Notes: generated by a model not told the origin, from the letters alone. DNA of 64,000 nt from Micromonospora matsumotoense (GCF_900091525.1 NZ_FMCU01000001.1:186001-250000); one strand, 5' to 3'. Shown: positions 18,529 to 29,231, counted from the first letter of the stretch. Translations and numbers: made by a program.

Positions 18529-18845
18529 CGCCGGGCCATCGACCGCCACAGGTCGTTGCTCGGCCGCATCTGGTCCATCAGCTCACGCTCCCAGGCGTTC
18601 TCGACGGTGACTCCCGCCTGGGCGCACGCCTCCCGGGCGGTCACGGTGTCGTCGGCGAACTGGTCGCCCCACGCACCGTCGGCGCCGACCAGGACGATCC
18701 GCGCGCCACGCTTGCCGACGTACTCGATGACCGCCTTCGCGCCACCGTGTCCGGCGGCGAAGGACTTGATGCCCGAGACCAGCCCGTTGGGGGCCGGCTC
18801 GGCGGTCTGTTCAGCCGTCAGCGTCGTATCGGAACCTTCTGCCAT
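18513..18845 (-). CDS. Conserved-looking 110-residue protein of unknown function
   Basis: I do not recognise this family. Residues 1-22 are acidic and flexible; 23-60 (GIKSFAAGHGGAKAVIEYVGKRGARIVLVGADG) look like an alpha/beta unit; the rest is helical with a basic R-R-T-M-A-R end. No signal peptide or membrane helix. A TAGGCT hexamer 6 nt before the ATG predicts a leaderless start. It immediately precedes the ATP-grasp gene with near overlap, so it could be its partner or substrate, which is inference. Confidence 0.7.
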   Translation of the reverse strand: MAEGSDTTLTAEQTAEPAPNGLVSGIKSFAAGHGGAKAVIEYVGKRGARIVLVGADGAWGDQFADDTVTAREACAQAGVTVENAWERELMDQMRPSNDLWRSMARRTMAR

Positions 18846-18851
18846 ACGCGA

Positions 18852-18857
18852 AGCCTA
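18852..18857 (-). promoter_or_regulatory. -10 hexamer TAGGCT of the 110-residue gene
   Basis: On the minus strand TAGGCT is followed by six bases and the ATG at 18845, the leaderless spacing seen repeatedly in this window. Confidence 0.5.
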
Positions 18858-18879
18858 AGCAGAGCCGCACCCCGACGCG

Positions 18880-19050
18880 CGAGAATCATGAACTATTTGT
18901 GATACCAATTACCCGAGGGTTTATCGGAAATCGAAGGCAGATTGCCCGCACATGTCGGATAAATACGGGCACAACGCCCTGTAGGTATCGCCCCGATTTG
19001 TCCAGCTCATGGCGGCTTGCGGTACCCGAAGAAAATCTCACCATCCGGAC
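18880..19050. other. AT-rich intergenic island
   Basis: This stretch is strikingly AT-rich against its surroundings (runs such as GAACTATTTGTGATACC). It holds no convincing gene; the short frames across it have atypical composition. It lies downstream of ctaB and upstream of the 110-residue gene, both minus strand. A small GGGC-ACAAC-GCCC hairpin is present. It could hold regulatory sites, a small RNA or foreign DNA. Confidence 0.5.
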
Positions 19051-19132
19051 GCGATTCCGGCCATCCGGCCGGCGTCGTCGACCGTTCGGACCCACCGTCG
19101 GCAGAGCACGGCGGGGCGGGCCGGGCCGGCGG

Positions 19133-20092
19133 TCAGAGCAGCGCGTCGAGGGCCACCGCGGCGAACACGATGGTCAGGTACGTGGTCGACCAGTGGAACA
19201 GGCGCATCGGCTTGACCGGCTCGCCCCGGGTCACCCGGCGGCAGAGCTTGTGCGCCTCGACCAGGAAGGCGGTGCCCACCACGGCGGTCGGCACCCCGTA
19301 GATCGCGCTCATGCCCAACGGCCACAGCGCCAGTGAGGTCGCCACGGTGAGCCAGGCGAAGATCAGGATCTCGGCGTTCACCCGCCGGGCCGAGGCCACC
19401 ACCGGCAGCATCGGGATGCCGGCCCGGGCATAGTCGTCCTTGTACTTCATCGCCAGCGGATAGAAGTGCGGCATCTGCCAGAAGAAGACCACCGCGAACA
19501 GCACCCAGGCCGCCGGTGCCAACGACCCGGTCACCGCGGCCCAGCCGATCAGGACCGGGGCCGCCCCGCACGCCCCGCCCCAGAAGGTGTTCGCCGTCGT
19601 GGTCCGCTTGAGCCAGAGCGTGTAGACCAGGTCGTAGTAGACGATCGCGGCCAGCGTCAGCGCCGTCGCCAACAGGTTGGTGAACGTCGCCATCAGGGCG
19701 ACCGACACCGCCGCCAGCACCAGACCGAAGATCAGGGCGCTGCGGGGCGAGACGGTGTGCGCCGGCAACGGACGCCGCTTGGTCCGCCGCATCAACTGGT
19801 CGATGTCCCGGTCGATGTAGCAGTTGAGCACGCTGGCCGCACCGGCGGCGAGCGAGCCACCGACCAGCACCACCGCCATCAGCCACAGCGACGGCAGACC
19901 GCTGTCGGCGAGCATCATCGCCGGCACCGTGGTCACCAGCAGCAACTCCACGATGCGTGGCTTGGTCAGCGTCACGTACGCCGCCAGCACCGCCCGGACG
20001 TCCCGTCGGCGGGACGTCGGCTCCCCGGCCACCGCGCGCACCGGCGGCTGCCCGGCAGAGTTGCTCACGGGGCGCTCGGTGATCATGCTCAC
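19133..20092 (-). CDS. ctaB: Heme O synthase (protoheme IX farnesyltransferase) CtaB
   Basis: About 319 residues with eight to nine membrane helices. It farnesylates heme B to heme O, the step before CtaA. The polyprenyl-diphosphate motif [20 protein letters not shown] (about residue 100) and the [14 protein letters not shown] loop are clear. The GTG at 20092 has GGAAGGT 8 nt upstream; an ATG two codons later has poorer spacing. Longer starts would run into the tkt promoter region. Confidence 0.95.
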   Translation of the reverse strand: MSMITERPVSNSAGQPPVRAVAGEPTSRRRDVRAVLAAYVTLTKPRIVELLLVTTVPAMMLADSGLPSLWLMAVVLVGGSLAAGAASVLNCYIDRDIDQLMRRTKRRPLPAHTVSPRSALIFGLVLAAVSVALMATFTNLLATALTLAAIVYYDLVYTLWLKRTTTANTFWGGACGAAPVLIGWAAVTGSLAPAAWVLFAVVFFWQMPHFYPLAMKYKDDYARAGIPMLPVVASARRVNAEILIFAWLTVATSLALWPLGMSAIYGVPTAVVGTAFLVEAHKLCRRVTRGEPVKPMRLFHWSTTYLTIVFAAVALDALL

Positions 20093-20307
20093 GGATTGCC
20101 ACCTTCCGGCGTCGGCAGGGGAAGTCGGTTCGGCGGGGCCCCGTCGGGGCCCGCACACCGCACCACACACTACGCGCTGTCGTTTTCGCTGCCCGGGCGA
20201 CCCGACAACGGTGCGGGCCGTCACACCTGACGGGTGACCGAACGATCAGACCCGCCCGTACGTAACTGCCTGCTGAGATCCCCGGGCGGACGTTTAGACC
20301 CGCTCGA

Positions 20308-20313
20308 TAGGGT
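20308..20313 (+). promoter_or_regulatory. Predicted -10 (TAGGGT) of tkt
   Basis: TAGGGT lies about 44 nt before the tkt GTG, giving a leader of roughly 35 nt with GAGGAG at 20341-20346. No convincing -35 is seen. Confidence 0.45.
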
Positions 20314-20356
20314 CACCAGTGAGGGTTCCGCCCATCTGCCGAGGAGCACAACCATA

Positions 20357-22486
20357 GTGGCTGCCAACCGACCCGCACTCAACTGGACCGACCTCGACCG
20401 CCGGGCCGTCGACACCGTCCGCGTCCTGGCCATGGATGCCGTGGAGAAATCCGGCAACGGCCACCCCGGCACCGCGATGAGCCTCGCGCCCGCGGCGTAC
20501 CTGCTGTTCAACCGGGTGATGCGGCACAATCCGGCCGACCCGAACTGGCCCGGCCGGGACCGGTTCGTGCTGTCCGCCGGGCACTCCAGCCTGACGCTCT
20601 ACATCCAGCTCTTCCTCGCCGGCTACCCGCTGAGCCTGGACGACCTGAAGTCGCTGCGGCAGTGGGGCTCGCTCACCCCGGGCCACCCGGAGCACGGGCA
20701 CACCCCGGGCGTCGAGACCACCACCGGTCCGCTCGGGCAGGGCCTCGGCAACGCGGTCGGGATGGCGATGGCGGCCCGCCGCGAGCGCGGTCTGTTCGAC
20801 CCGGAGAGCGAGCCGGGCGCGTCGGTCTTCGACCACCACATCTGGTGCATCGCCTCCGACGGCGACATCGAGGAGGGCATCAGCCACGAGGCGAGCGCCC
20901 TCGCCGGGCACCAGCAGCTGGGCAACCTCGCGCTGATCTACGACGACAACGAGATCTCCATCGAGGACGACACCCGCATCGCCAAGAGCGAGGACGTCGC
21001 CGCCCGCTACGCGGCGTACGGCTGGCACGTGCAGACCGTCGACTGGCGGGCCGGCGACGCCGACCAGGGCGACTACCACGAGGACGTGGAGGCGCTCTAC
21101 CAGGCGCTGCTGGCGGCGAAGGCCGAGACCGGCCGTCCCTCGTTCATCGCGCTGCGCACCATCATCGGCTGGCCCGCGCCCAACAAGAAGAACACCGGCA
21201 AGATCCACGGCTCGGCGCTCGGCGCCGACGAGGTCAAGGCCACCAAGGAGATCCTCGGCTTCGACCCGCAGCAGAGCTTCCAGGTCGACGAGGACGTGCT
21301 CAGCCACGCCCGGGGAGTGCTGACCCGGGGCACCGAGGCCGAGCAGGCGTGGACCGGCGAGTTCGACGGTTGGGCGCAGGCCAACCCGGAGCGCAAGGCG
21401 CTCTACGACCGGATCGCCGGCCGGGTGCTGCCGCAGGGCTGGACGGACGCGCTGCCGACCTTCCCCGCCGACGCCAAGGGTGTCGCCACCCGGGCCGCCT
21501 CCGGCAAGGTGCTGGAGGCCCTCGCCCCGGTGCTGCCCGAGCTGTGGGGCGGCTCGGCCGACCTGGCGGAGAGCAACAACACCACCATGAAGGGCGAGCC
21601 GTCGTTCATCCCGGCCGCCCACGCCACCAAGGACTTCCCCGGCCACGAGTACGGCCGCACGCTGCACTTCGGCATCCGTGAGCACGCCATGGGCTCGATC
21701 CTCAACGGCATCGCCCTGCACGGCGGCACCCGCCCGTACGGCGGCACCTTCCTGGTCTTCAGCGACTACATGCGCCCGTCGGTACGGCTCGCCGCCCTGA
21801 TGAAGCTGCCGGTGACCTACGTCTGGACGCACGACTCGATCGGCCTCGGCGAGGACGGGCCGACCCACCAGCCGGTAGAGCACCTGACCGCGCTGCGCGC
21901 CATCCCGGGCCTGGACGTGGTCCGCCCCGCCGACGCCAACGAGACCGCCTGGGCCTGGCGGCAGGCGCTGGAGCACACCGACCGGCCGACCGCGCTGGCG
22001 CTGAGCCGGCAGCCGCTGCCGACCCTGGACCGCGAGCAGTACGCCGGCGCGGAGGGCACCGCCAAGGGCGGGTACGTGCTGGCCGAGGCGTCCACCGGCA
22101 AGCCGCAGGTGATCATCGTGGGTACCGGCTCCGAGGTGCAGCTCTGCCTCACCGCCCGGGAGCGGCTGGAGGCCGACGGCACCCCCACCCGGGTCGTCTC
22201 GATGCCCTGCCAGGAGTGGTTCTACGAGCAGGACGAGGCGTACCGGGAGTCGGTGCTGCCGCGCGGCGTCCGGGCCCGGGTGAGCGTGGAGGCGGGCATC
22301 GGGATGTCCTGGCGCGGTGTCGTCGGCGACCTCGGCGAGAGCGTCAGCCTGGAGCACTACGGCGCCAGCGCGCCGCACACCGTGCTGTTCGAGCAGTTCG
22401 GATTCACCCCCGACCGGATCGTGGCCGCCGCGCACGCGGCGCTGACCCGGGTGGGCGACATCACCGGTTTCACGACCGGCAACTGA
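20357..22486 (+). CDS. tkt: Transketolase
   Basis: A 709-residue thiamine-diphosphate enzyme moving two-carbon units in the pentose phosphate pathway. [16 protein letters not shown] near residue 33, [17 protein letters not shown] (the G-D-G...N-type cofactor motif region) near 165-180, and [18 protein letters not shown] near 495 are diagnostic. The GTG at 20357 has GAGGAG 10 nt upstream. The tal gene follows 7 nt after the stop, so the two form an operon. Confidence 0.97.
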   Translation: MAANRPALNWTDLDRRAVDTVRVLAMDAVEKSGNGHPGTAMSLAPAAYLLFNRVMRHNPADPNWPGRDRFVLSAGHSSLTLYIQLFLAGYPLSLDDLKSLRQWGSLTPGHPEHGHTPGVETTTGPLGQGLGNAVGMAMAARRERGLFDPESEPGASVFDHHIWCIASDGDIEEGISHEASALAGHQQLGNLALIYDDNEISIEDDTRIAKSEDVAARYAAYGWHVQTVDWRAGDADQGDYHEDVEALYQALLAAKAETGRPSFIALRTIIGWPAPNKKNTGKIHGSALGADEVKATKEILGFDPQQSFQVDEDVLSHARGVLTRGTEAEQAWTGEFDGWAQANPERKALYDRIAGRVLPQGWTDALPTFPADAKGVATRAASGKVLEALAPVLPELWGGSADLAESNNTTMKGEPSFIPAAHATKDFPGHEYGRTLHFGIREHAMGSILNGIALHGGTRPYGGTFLVFSDYMRPSVRLAALMKLPVTYVWTHDSIGLGEDGPTHQPVEHLTALRAIPGLDVVRPADANETAWAWRQALEHTDRPTALALSRQPLPTLDREQYAGAEGTAKGGYVLAEASTGKPQVIIVGTGSEVQLCLTARERLEADGTPTRVVSMPCQEWFYEQDEAYRESVLPRGVRARVSVEAGIGMSWRGVVGDLGESVSLEHYGASAPHTVLFEQFGFTPDRIVAAAHAALTRVGDITGFTTGN

Positions 22487-22493
22487 GGGGAGC

Positions 22494-23681
22494 GTGGACG
22501 GCATGACGGACAGACTGGGTGACCTCACCGCCGCCGGAGTGGCGGTCTGGCTCGACGACCTTTCCCGGGTACGACTGAGCTCCGGCGGGCTGGACCAGCT
22601 CCGCCGCGAGAAGCACGTGGCCGGGGTGACCACCAACCCGACCATCTTCGCCAAGGCGTTGAGCGACGCCGACGAGTACAACTGGCAGCTGAAGGACCTC
22701 GCCACCCGGGGCATCGAGGTCGAAGAGGCCGTCCGGATGCTCACCACCTACGACGTGCGGTGGGCGTGCGACGTGATGCGCCCGTCGTACGACGGCAGCG
22801 ACGGCGTCGACGGTCGGGTCTCCATCGAGGTCGACCCCCGGGTCGCCCACGACACCGACAAGACGGTCGCCGAGGCCAAGGCGCTGTGGTGGCTGGTGGA
22901 CCGGCCGAACCTGTTCATCAAGATCCCGGCGACCGAGGCGGGGCTGGCGGCGATCACCGCGACCCTGGCCGAGGGGATCAGCGTCAACGTGACGCTGATC
23001 TTCGGGCTGGACCGCTACTCCGCGGTGATGGAGGCGTTCCTCGCCGGTCTGGAGCAGGCCAAGGCCAACGGCCACGACCTGTCCGTGATCGGCTCGGTGG
23101 CCTCGTTCTTCGTCTCCCGGGTCGACTCCGAGATCGACAAGCAGCTGGACAAGATCGGCTCCGAGGAGGCCAAGGCGCTGCGCGGCAAGGCCGCCGTGGC
23201 CAACGCCCAGCTCGCCTACGAGCGGTACACCGAGGTCTTCTCCTCCGACCGCTGGCAGGCCCTGGCCGACGCCGGCGCCCACCCGCAGCGCCCGCTCTGG
23301 GCGTCGACCTCCACAAAGAACCCGGACTACCGGGACGTGATCTACGTCGAGGAACTGATCGCGCCGGGCACCGTCAACACCATGCCCGAGTCGGTCGTCA
23401 CCGCGTACGCCGAGCACGGCGAGACCCGGGGCGACACCGTCACCGGCGCGTACGACGCCGCCCGGAAGGTCTTCGCCGACCTGGCCGCCGTCGGCATCGA
23501 CATGGCCGACGTGATCGCCACCCTGGAACGGGAGGGCGTGGAGAAGTTCGAGGCCAGCTGGGGTGAGCTGCTCGAAGGCGTCCGCACGTCGCTGACCGCG
23601 GCGGCGCAGGGCACCGGCGCGCCGAACGAGGCCGCCAAGGGCAACGCCGAGGCGGCCCGGCGGGCCGGGGGCAACGCGTGA
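22494..23681 (+). CDS. tal: Transaldolase
   Basis: A 395-residue actinobacterial-length transaldolase, transferring dihydroxyacetone units. [13 protein letters not shown] near residue 42, the NLFIKIPAT strand, [15 protein letters not shown] and the [13 protein letters not shown] segment are family marks. The C-terminal about 25 residues are Ala/Gly/Asn-rich. Translation may begin at GTG 22494 or ATG 22503. It is directly downstream of tkt. Confidence 0.96.
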   Translation: MDGMTDRLGDLTAAGVAVWLDDLSRVRLSSGGLDQLRREKHVAGVTTNPTIFAKALSDADEYNWQLKDLATRGIEVEEAVRMLTTYDVRWACDVMRPSYDGSDGVDGRVSIEVDPRVAHDTDKTVAEAKALWWLVDRPNLFIKIPATEAGLAAITATLAEGISVNVTLIFGLDRYSAVMEAFLAGLEQAKANGHDLSVIGSVASFFVSRVDSEIDKQLDKIGSEEAKALRGKAAVANAQLAYERYTEVFSSDRWQALADAGAHPQRPLWASTSTKNPDYRDVIYVEELIAPGTVNTMPESVVTAYAEHGETRGDTVTGAYDAARKVFADLAAVGIDMADVIATLEREGVEKFEASWGELLEGVRTSLTAAAQGTGAPNEAAKGNAEAARRAGGNA

Positions 23682-23697
23682 CCGACGGCGTCGCAGG

Positions 23698-23722
23698 CGT
23701 CGCGGGGCCCGGCCCCGCGACG
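23698..23722 (+). terminator. Perfect GC hairpin after tal
   Basis: CGTCGCGGGGCC (23698-23709) is mirrored by GGCCCCGCGACG (23711-23722), 16 nt past the tal stop. It probably ends or stabilises the tkt-tal message. Confidence 0.7.
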
Positions 23723-23757
23723 TGCCACGCCGTCGTCACCGCACCACCGGTGGCGAC

Positions 23758-23982
23758 GTGAGTGATCTGCTGACCGGCGGGGCCGTTGCCGCCGCCGGTC
23801 TCGCGGTGCCCGGGGCGGACGCGGTCGGATCGACCGCGCCCGCCGCCGTACCGGCTGCCCTGTACGCGCGGGGCATCCCGGTGGCACCATCCGACCGGGG
23901 CCGGCCGATGCTGCGCCGGCCCCCGGCCGACAGGCCGGCCGCACCGGCCCGGCTGGACGCGATCGGACAATGGCGGGCGTGA
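23758..23982 (+). CDS. Small uncertain ORF between tal and zwf (74 codons)
   Basis: A GTG with GGTGG upstream opens a 74-residue frame, S-D-L-L-T-G-G at the start and Ala/Arg/Pro-rich later. It lies where some actinomycetes have a phosphoglucose isomerase gene in this cluster, and its beginning could be a degraded pgi N-terminus; that is a weak inference. It could equally be noncoding. The remaining 340-bp gap holds the tal hairpin and zwf ribosome site. Confidence 0.3.
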   Translation: MSDLLTGGAVAAAGLAVPGADAVGSTAPAAVPAALYARGIPVAPSDRGRPMLRRPPADRPAAPARLDAIGQWRA

Positions 23983-24020
23983 CGATGGACGACATGGACC
24001 AGACGGAGCGAGGAGACGGC

Positions 24021-25535
24021 GTGAATCCGCTGCGCGACGCGCAGGACCGAAGGCTCCCCCGGATCCCGGAGCCGTGCGCCCTGGTGATCTTCGGGGTGAC
24101 CGGTGACCTGGCGCGCAAGAAGCTGCTGCCGGCGGTTTACGACCTGGCCAACCGGGGGCTGCTGCCGCCCGGATTCGTGGTGCTGGGCTTCGCCCGCCGG
24201 GACTGGGGCGACGGCGACTTCGAGGCGTTGGCCCACGAGTCGGCGAAGAAGCACGCCCGGACACCGTGGCGGGAGGAGGTGTGGGGCCGGCTGGCCGGCA
24301 ACGTCAAGTTCGTCGGTGGCTCGTTCGACGACGACGCCGCCTTCGACAAGCTCGCCGCGACCCTGAACCAACTGCGCGACAGCCACGGCATCCACGGCAA
24401 CGCCGCGTTCTACTTCTCCATCCCCCCGTCGGCCTTCCCGGTGGTGCTCAAGCAACTAGCCCGCACCGGCATGGCCGACAACGACAAGTGCGGCGGCTGG
24501 CGGCGGGTGGTGGTGGAGAAGCCGTTCGGCAACGACCTGCCCTCGGCCAAGGAACTCAACGACCTGGTCGACGACGTGTTCACCCGCCAGGACGTCTTCC
24601 GGATCGACCACTACCTGGGCAAGGAGACGGTCCAGAACATCCTCGCCCTGCGGTTCGCCAACAACCTCTTCGAGCCGCTGTGGAACTCCAAGTACGTCGA
24701 CTCGGTGCAGATCACCATGGCCGAGGACGTCGGCATCGGCAGCCGGGCCGGCTTCTACGACTCGGTCGGCACCGCCCGGGACGTGCTCCAGAACCACCTG
24801 CTCCAACTGCTCGCCCTGGTCGCCATGGAGGAGCCCACCAGCTTCGACGCCGACGAGATCCGGGCCGAGAAGCTGAAGGTGCTCAAGGCGATCACCCTGC
24901 CGAAGGACGTCGCCCGGGGCACCGTGCGCGGTCAGTACCTGCCCGGTTGGGTGGGTGGCGAGCGGGCCGTCGGCTACCTCGACGAGGACGGCGTCCCCGC
25001 TGACTCGACCACCGAGACGTACGTCGCCGTGGAGCTGGGCATCCAGAACCGCCGCTGGGCCGGGGTGCCGTTCTACATCCGGGCCGGCAAGCGGCTGCCC
25101 CGCCGGGTGACCGAGGTGGCCATCATGTTCAAGAAGGCCCCGCACCTGCCGTTCAACACGGCCGACATGGAGTCGCTGGGCAACAACCAGCTGGTCATCC
25201 GGGTGCAGCCGGACGAGGGCGTGGTGCTCAAGTTCGGGTCGAAGGTGCCCGGCACCACCATGGAGGTCCGCGACATCGCGATGGACTTCCAGTACGGCGA
25301 GGCATTCACCGAGTCCAGCCCCGAGGCGTACGAACGGCTCGTGCTGGACGTGCTGATCGGGGACCGGACGCTCTTCCCGGACGCCTCCGAGGTGGAGCAG
25401 AGCTGGGCGGTGGTGGACCCGCTGGAGCACTCCTGGGAGGGCACGAAGCCGGAGCCGTACCGCTCCGGTGAGTGGGGTCCCCGGGCCTCCGACGAGATGC
25501 TGGCCCGCGAGGGCCGGGCTTGGAGAAGAGCATGA
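24021..25535 (+). CDS. zwf: Glucose-6-phosphate 1-dehydrogenase
   Basis: About 504 residues. The nucleotide-binding [20 protein letters not shown] is at about 24-43, and the substrate/catalytic motif [13 protein letters not shown] near residue 195 contains the active-site His-Tyr and Lys. It makes 6-phosphogluconolactone and NADPH. The GTG at 24021 is chosen for GAGGAG 5 nt upstream; an ATG at 23970 and nearby codons are alternatives. Its stop overlaps the opcA start in ATGA. Confidence 0.96.
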   Translation: MNPLRDAQDRRLPRIPEPCALVIFGVTGDLARKKLLPAVYDLANRGLLPPGFVVLGFARRDWGDGDFEALAHESAKKHARTPWREEVWGRLAGNVKFVGGSFDDDAAFDKLAATLNQLRDSHGIHGNAAFYFSIPPSAFPVVLKQLARTGMADNDKCGGWRRVVVEKPFGNDLPSAKELNDLVDDVFTRQDVFRIDHYLGKETVQNILALRFANNLFEPLWNSKYVDSVQITMAEDVGIGSRAGFYDSVGTARDVLQNHLLQLLALVAMEEPTSFDADEIRAEKLKVLKAITLPKDVARGTVRGQYLPGWVGGERAVGYLDEDGVPADSTTETYVAVELGIQNRRWAGVPFYIRAGKRLPRRVTEVAIMFKKAPHLPFNTADMESLGNNQLVIRVQPDEGVVLKFGSKVPGTTMEVRDIAMDFQYGEAFTESSPEAYERLVLDVLIGDRTLFPDASEVEQSWAVVDPLEHSWEGTKPEPYRSGEWGPRASDEMLAREGRAWRRA

Positions 25536-26548
25536 TCGGGCTGTGGGACACCACCGGCAACGAGGTGGTCAAGGCGCTCGCCGCCGAGCGGCGCAGCGCG
25601 GGCGGGGTGGCCAGCGGGATGGCGCTCACCCTGATCGTGGTGGTCGACGAGAAGCGGGTCCGGGAAGCGGAGGCGGCGGCCACCATCGCCGCCGCCGCCC
25701 ACCCGTGCCGGCTGCTCGTCGTGGTGCGCGCCGACGTGGAGCGGGAACGCAACCGGCTGGACGCGGAGATCGTGGTCGGTGGCCGGCTGGGCCCGTGCGA
25801 GGCGGTGGTGACCCGGATGTACGGCCGGTTGGCCCTGCACGCCGAGTCGGTGGTGATGCCGCTGCTGGTGCCGGACGTACCGGTGGTCACCTGGTGGCAC
25901 GGCGAACCGCCGGCGGAGATCGCCACCGACTTCCTCGGGGTGGTCGCCGACCGGCGGATCACCGACTGCGCGCAGGCCGTCGACCCGATCGAGGCGCTGC
26001 GGGAACGGGCCCGGGACTACTCGCCCGGCGACACCGACCTGGCGTGGACCCGGATCACCCCGTGGCGCACCCTGGTCGCCGGCGCGTTCGACACCACCGA
26101 GGCACGGGTCACCGAGGCGACCGTGGTGGCCCCGCGCCGGGACCCGACGGCGGCGCTGATGCAGGGGTGGCTGGCCGCCCGGCTCGGCATCCAACCGCAG
26201 TGGCAGCACACCGACGACCACCCGAGGATGCGTCAGGTGCAGCTGCGCTGCGCCAACGGCGACGAGCTGACGCTGACCCGGGACGACAGCATGGCGACGT
26301 TCCGGCGTACCGGCCAGGACGACCGGATGCTGCCGCTGGTGCGTCGCCCGCTCGGTGACGAGCTGGCCGAGGAGCTGCGCCGGCTCGACGCCGACCAGGT
26401 GTACGCCGAGGCGTTGGGCACCGCGGCCGGCCTGGCCGGCCTGGAGCAGCGGCCGGCCCAGCGGGTGCACGTCTGGAAGGACCCGGCCACCGCGCGACGG
26501 GCGGAGGCGGGCGTGTCCGCCCACGCCGACACCAGCACGACATCCTGA
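25532..26548 (+). CDS. opcA: OpcA, glucose-6-phosphate dehydrogenase assembly protein
   Basis: A 338-residue protein starting [16 protein letters not shown], the actinobacterial OpcA hallmark, with [17 protein letters not shown] and [11 protein letters not shown] later. In actinobacteria and cyanobacteria OpcA is needed for full activity of G6P dehydrogenase. The ATG overlaps the zwf stop, fitting a 1:1 functional pair. A strong hairpin begins 3 nt after its stop. Confidence 0.95.
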   Translation: MIGLWDTTGNEVVKALAAERRSAGGVASGMALTLIVVVDEKRVREAEAAATIAAAAHPCRLLVVVRADVERERNRLDAEIVVGGRLGPCEAVVTRMYGRLALHAESVVMPLLVPDVPVVTWWHGEPPAEIATDFLGVVADRRITDCAQAVDPIEALRERARDYSPGDTDLAWTRITPWRTLVAGAFDTTEARVTEATVVAPRRDPTAALMQGWLAARLGIQPQWQHTDDHPRMRQVQLRCANGDELTLTRDDSMATFRRTGQDDRMLPLVRRPLGDELAEELRRLDADQVYAEALGTAAGLAGLEQRPAQRVHVWKDPATARRAEAGVSAHADTSTTS

Positions 26549-26550
26549 CC

Positions 26551-26596
26551 GAACCGACCGGTGGGCGGTCCTGCGGGGCCGCCCACCGGTCGGTTC
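26551..26596 (+). terminator. 18-bp perfect hairpin after opcA
   Basis: GAACCGACCGGTGGGCGG (26551-26568) pairs perfectly with 26579-26596 around a 10-base loop. It separates zwf-opcA from pgl, which then has about 195 bp for its own promoter. Confidence 0.88.
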
Positions 26597-26792
26597 GGGG
26601 CCAGCCGGGTCCGCTCCGGGAGACGGACGGACGCCGACGGAGTCGGTGCCTCTCCCCCGCCCGTCGGCGGAGTCGACCGGTTGCCCCGCACCGCACGACG
26701 AGACCCCTGGTGACACCGGCACCCGGCGGGCCGACCGGTCCCCGCCCCCCACGAGCAGGACCGCGCCGAGCGGTCAGGAAACGAAGGCCAAG

Positions 26793-27563
26793 ATGAGTGA
26801 GGCGAGTGTCGCGGTCCACGCCGACGCCGATCTGCTGGCGCAGGCGGTGGCGGCCCGGCTGGTGGTGAAGCTGCTCGACGCGCAGGCGGAGCGGGGGGCG
26901 GCGTCGATCGTGTTGACCGGCGGGCGGATCGCCGCGGCGGTGCACCGGGCGGTGCTCACCCTGCCCGCCCACGACGCCGTCGACTGGTCCCGGGTGGACA
27001 TCTGGTGGGGCGACGAGCGCTTCCTGCCGGCCGGCGACCCGGAGCGCAACGAGACGCAGGCCCGGGCCGCGCTGCTGGACCTGGTGCCACTGGACCCGGC
27101 CCGGGTGCACCCGATGCCGGCCACCGACGGCCCCACCGGCGACGACCCGGAGACCGGCGCCGCCGCGTACGCCGAGGAGCTGGCGCGGGCGGCCCGGCCC
27201 GGGCACGCCGCGCTGCCGCACTTCGACGTGCTGATGCTGGGCGTCGGCGAGGACGGGCACGTGGCGTCGGTCTTCCCCGAGCACCCGGTGCACCACGACA
27301 CCCGGCCGGTCAGCGCGGTGCGGGGCAGCCCGAAGCCCCCGCCGGTGCGGACCACCCTCACCCTGCCGGCGATCAACACCGCCGAGGAGGTCTGGCTGGT
27401 CGCCAGCGGGGCCGACAAGGCGCGGGCGGTGGGGATGGCGCTGGCCGGGGCCGGCCCCAAGCAGCTGCCCGCCGCCGGGGTGCAGGGCGTCTCGCGGACC
27501 CTCTGGCTGCTCGACCGGGCGGCGGCGGCCGACGTGCCGGCCCGGCTGCGCAGCCTGCGCTGA
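26793..27563 (+). CDS. pgl: 6-phosphogluconolactonase
   Basis: About 256 residues of the DevB/SOL family: IVLTGGRIAAAVHRAVL near residue 30, WSRVDIWWGDERFLP near 66, and VLMLGVGEDGHVASVFPEHP near 148 carrying the catalytic His. It hydrolyses the lactone made by Zwf. ATG at 26793 has AAGG at a good distance. A strong hairpin upstream suggests separate expression from opcA. Confidence 0.95.
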   Translation: MSEASVAVHADADLLAQAVAARLVVKLLDAQAERGAASIVLTGGRIAAAVHRAVLTLPAHDAVDWSRVDIWWGDERFLPAGDPERNETQARAALLDLVPLDPARVHPMPATDGPTGDDPETGAAAYAEELARAARPGHAALPHFDVLMLGVGEDGHVASVFPEHPVHHDTRPVSAVRGSPKPPPVRTTLTLPAINTAEEVWLVASGADKARAVGMALAGAGPKQLPAAGVQGVSRTLWLLDRAAAADVPARLRSLR

Positions 27564-27616
27564 GCGGGGGCCGGTCCGCCCGCACCCGGGGTCAGCTCAC
27601 CCCACCGCCGAAGCGG

Positions 27617-27961
27617 TCACTCCCGGCCGCGTCGGCGGCGCAGGGCGGCCAGTGCCTCGGCCAGCAGCGCCTCCCCCTCCTCCGGGGTACGCCGCTCCTT
27701 CACGTACGCCAGGTGGGTCTTGTAGGGCTCGGGGCGGGCGCGTCCGGGCGGGTTCTGCGCATCCTGACCGGCGGGCAGCCCGCAGCGCGGGCAGTCCCAG
27801 ACGGCCGGCTCCTCGGCGTCCACCGCCAACCGGATCTCGGTGACGTGGTCGTTGCGGCACCAGTAGGTGACCGCGCGGCGGGGGGCCGGCTCGTACCGTT
27901 CGGTGGGGCGCTCTGGTGCCGCACCGATTCGTGAACCACGGATGACGTTGCCACTGGGCAC
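27617..27961 (-). CDS. rbpA: RbpA, RNA polymerase-binding protein
   Basis: A 114-residue actinobacteria-specific transcription factor binding the housekeeping sigma factor and RNA polymerase. The N-terminal GNVIRGSRIGA tail, the zinc-type C-R-N-D-H and W-D-C-P-R-C-G pairs (about residues 35-61), and the C-terminal sigma-interaction helix with THLAYVKERRT are present. The GTG at 27961 follows AGGAG. It converges with pgl. Confidence 0.96.
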   Translation of the reverse strand: MPSGNVIRGSRIGAAPERPTERYEPAPRRAVTYWCRNDHVTEIRLAVDAEEPAVWDCPRCGLPAGQDAQNPPGRARPEPYKTHLAYVKERRTPEEGEALLAEALAALRRRRGRE

Positions 27962-28029
27962 GGTTGCTCCTGTCGTCGGAGGGGACCACCGCCTGAGGCG
28001 GGCGGTGGGCGACGTGGCGGAGAAACAAA

Positions 28030-28060
28030 CTGCGCGCGGTCCGTGACGGACCGCGCGCAG
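28030..28060 (-). terminator. Terminator of the gap-pgk-tpiA-secG operon
   Basis: CTGCGCGCGGTCC (28030-28042) pairs with GGACCGCGCGCAG (28048-28060). On the minus strand the stem is followed by GTTTGTTTCT, making this the most canonical intrinsic terminator in the window. Confidence 0.93.
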
Positions 28061-28083
28061 ATTGTACGACCTGATCGAGTCGC

Positions 28084-28344
28084 TCAGGACCCGCTGTTGA
28101 GCTGGAGCCGGAGCCAGAGGCCGAGCCCGACGATGCAGGCGAACCAGACGATGCTCACCAGGACGGTGTAGCGGTCCAGGTTCTTCTCGGCCACCGACGA
28201 GCCGGCCAGGCTGGAGCTGACCCCGCCGCCGAACATGCTCGACAGCCCGCCGCCCTTACCCCGGTGCAGCAGGATGAGCATGGTGAGCAGAACGCTCGTG
28301 ATGACCAGCAACACGATCAACGTGTATGCGAACCAGATCGGCAT
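28084..28344 (-). CDS. secG: SecG preprotein translocase subunit
   Basis: An 86-residue protein with two membrane helices (about 5-26 and 60-82) joined by the SecG loop LLHRGKGGGLSSMFGGG. It assists SecYE protein export. The Gly-rich loop and position after tpiA are typical. It ends the glycolytic operon before a strong terminator. Confidence 0.96.
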   Translation of the reverse strand: MPIWFAYTLIVLLVITSVLLTMLILLHRGKGGGLSSMFGGGVSSSLAGSSVAEKNLDRYTVLVSIVWFACIVGLGLWLRLQLNSGS

Positions 28345-28439
28345 GGCTGGGGTCAGTCCTCTCGTTACGATCCTCGCCCGGACAGATCGGGCACGGCGGC
28401 ACCGACCGACGGACGGGCGGAGTCAAGAATAGCGAGCGA

Positions 28440-29230
28440 TCAGCGACCCGTGTGCTCCGGGAACCGGCAGATCTTCGCGAACTCCTCAGCGTCCAGGCTG
28501 GCCCCGCCCACCAACGCACCGTCCACGTCCGGCTGCGCCATGATCGACGCGACGTTCGACGACTTGACCGAGCCGCCGTAGAGGACCCGGACCTGGTCCG
28601 CGGTGCCCTGGTCATAGGTCTCGGCCAGCCGCTTGCGGACCTCCCCGCAGACCTCCTGGGCGTCCTCCGGGGTGGCCGTCTTACCGGTGCCGATCGCCCA
28701 GACCGGCTCGTACGCCACCACGACCTTGGTGACCTGCTCGGCGGTGAGGCCCTTGAGCGCGCCGTCGAGCTGGTCGCAGCAGTGCGACACCTGCTTGAGC
28801 TGCTCGCGGATCTCCAGGCCCTCACCGATGCAGAGGATCGGGGTGAGCCCGTTGGCCAGCGCGGCGGCCACCTTGGCGTTGACCAGCGCGTCGTCCTCGT
28901 AGTGGTACTGCCGCCGCTCCGAGTGCCCGACCGCCACGTACGTGCAGCCCAGCTTGGCCAGCATCGCCCCGGAGATGTCCCCGGTGTACGCGCCGGACTG
29001 GTACGGCGACAGGTCCTGCCCGCCGTAGCCGATGAGCAGCTTGTCGCCGTCCACCGCGGTCTGCACGGTGCGCAGGTCGGTGAAGGGCGGCAGGACCACC
29101 GTCTCGACGGCGGTGAGCTGCTGCTCGGTGAGGCTCGCGGCCAGCTTCTGCACCAGCAGGTTGGCTTCGAGGTGGTTGAGGTTCATCTTCCAGTTGCCGG
29201 CCATCAACGGCCGGCGGGTGACACTCGCCA

Positions 29231-29231
<1 letters not shown>
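28440..29231 (-). CDS. tpiA: Triosephosphate isomerase
   Basis: A 263-residue TIM barrel: GNWKMN near residue 11, GHSERR with the electrophilic His near 103, the catalytic-Glu loop [11 protein letters not shown] near 175, and the phosphate-binding VLYGGSVK and VGGASL. The start shares one base with the pgk stop (TGATG). Confidence 0.98.
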
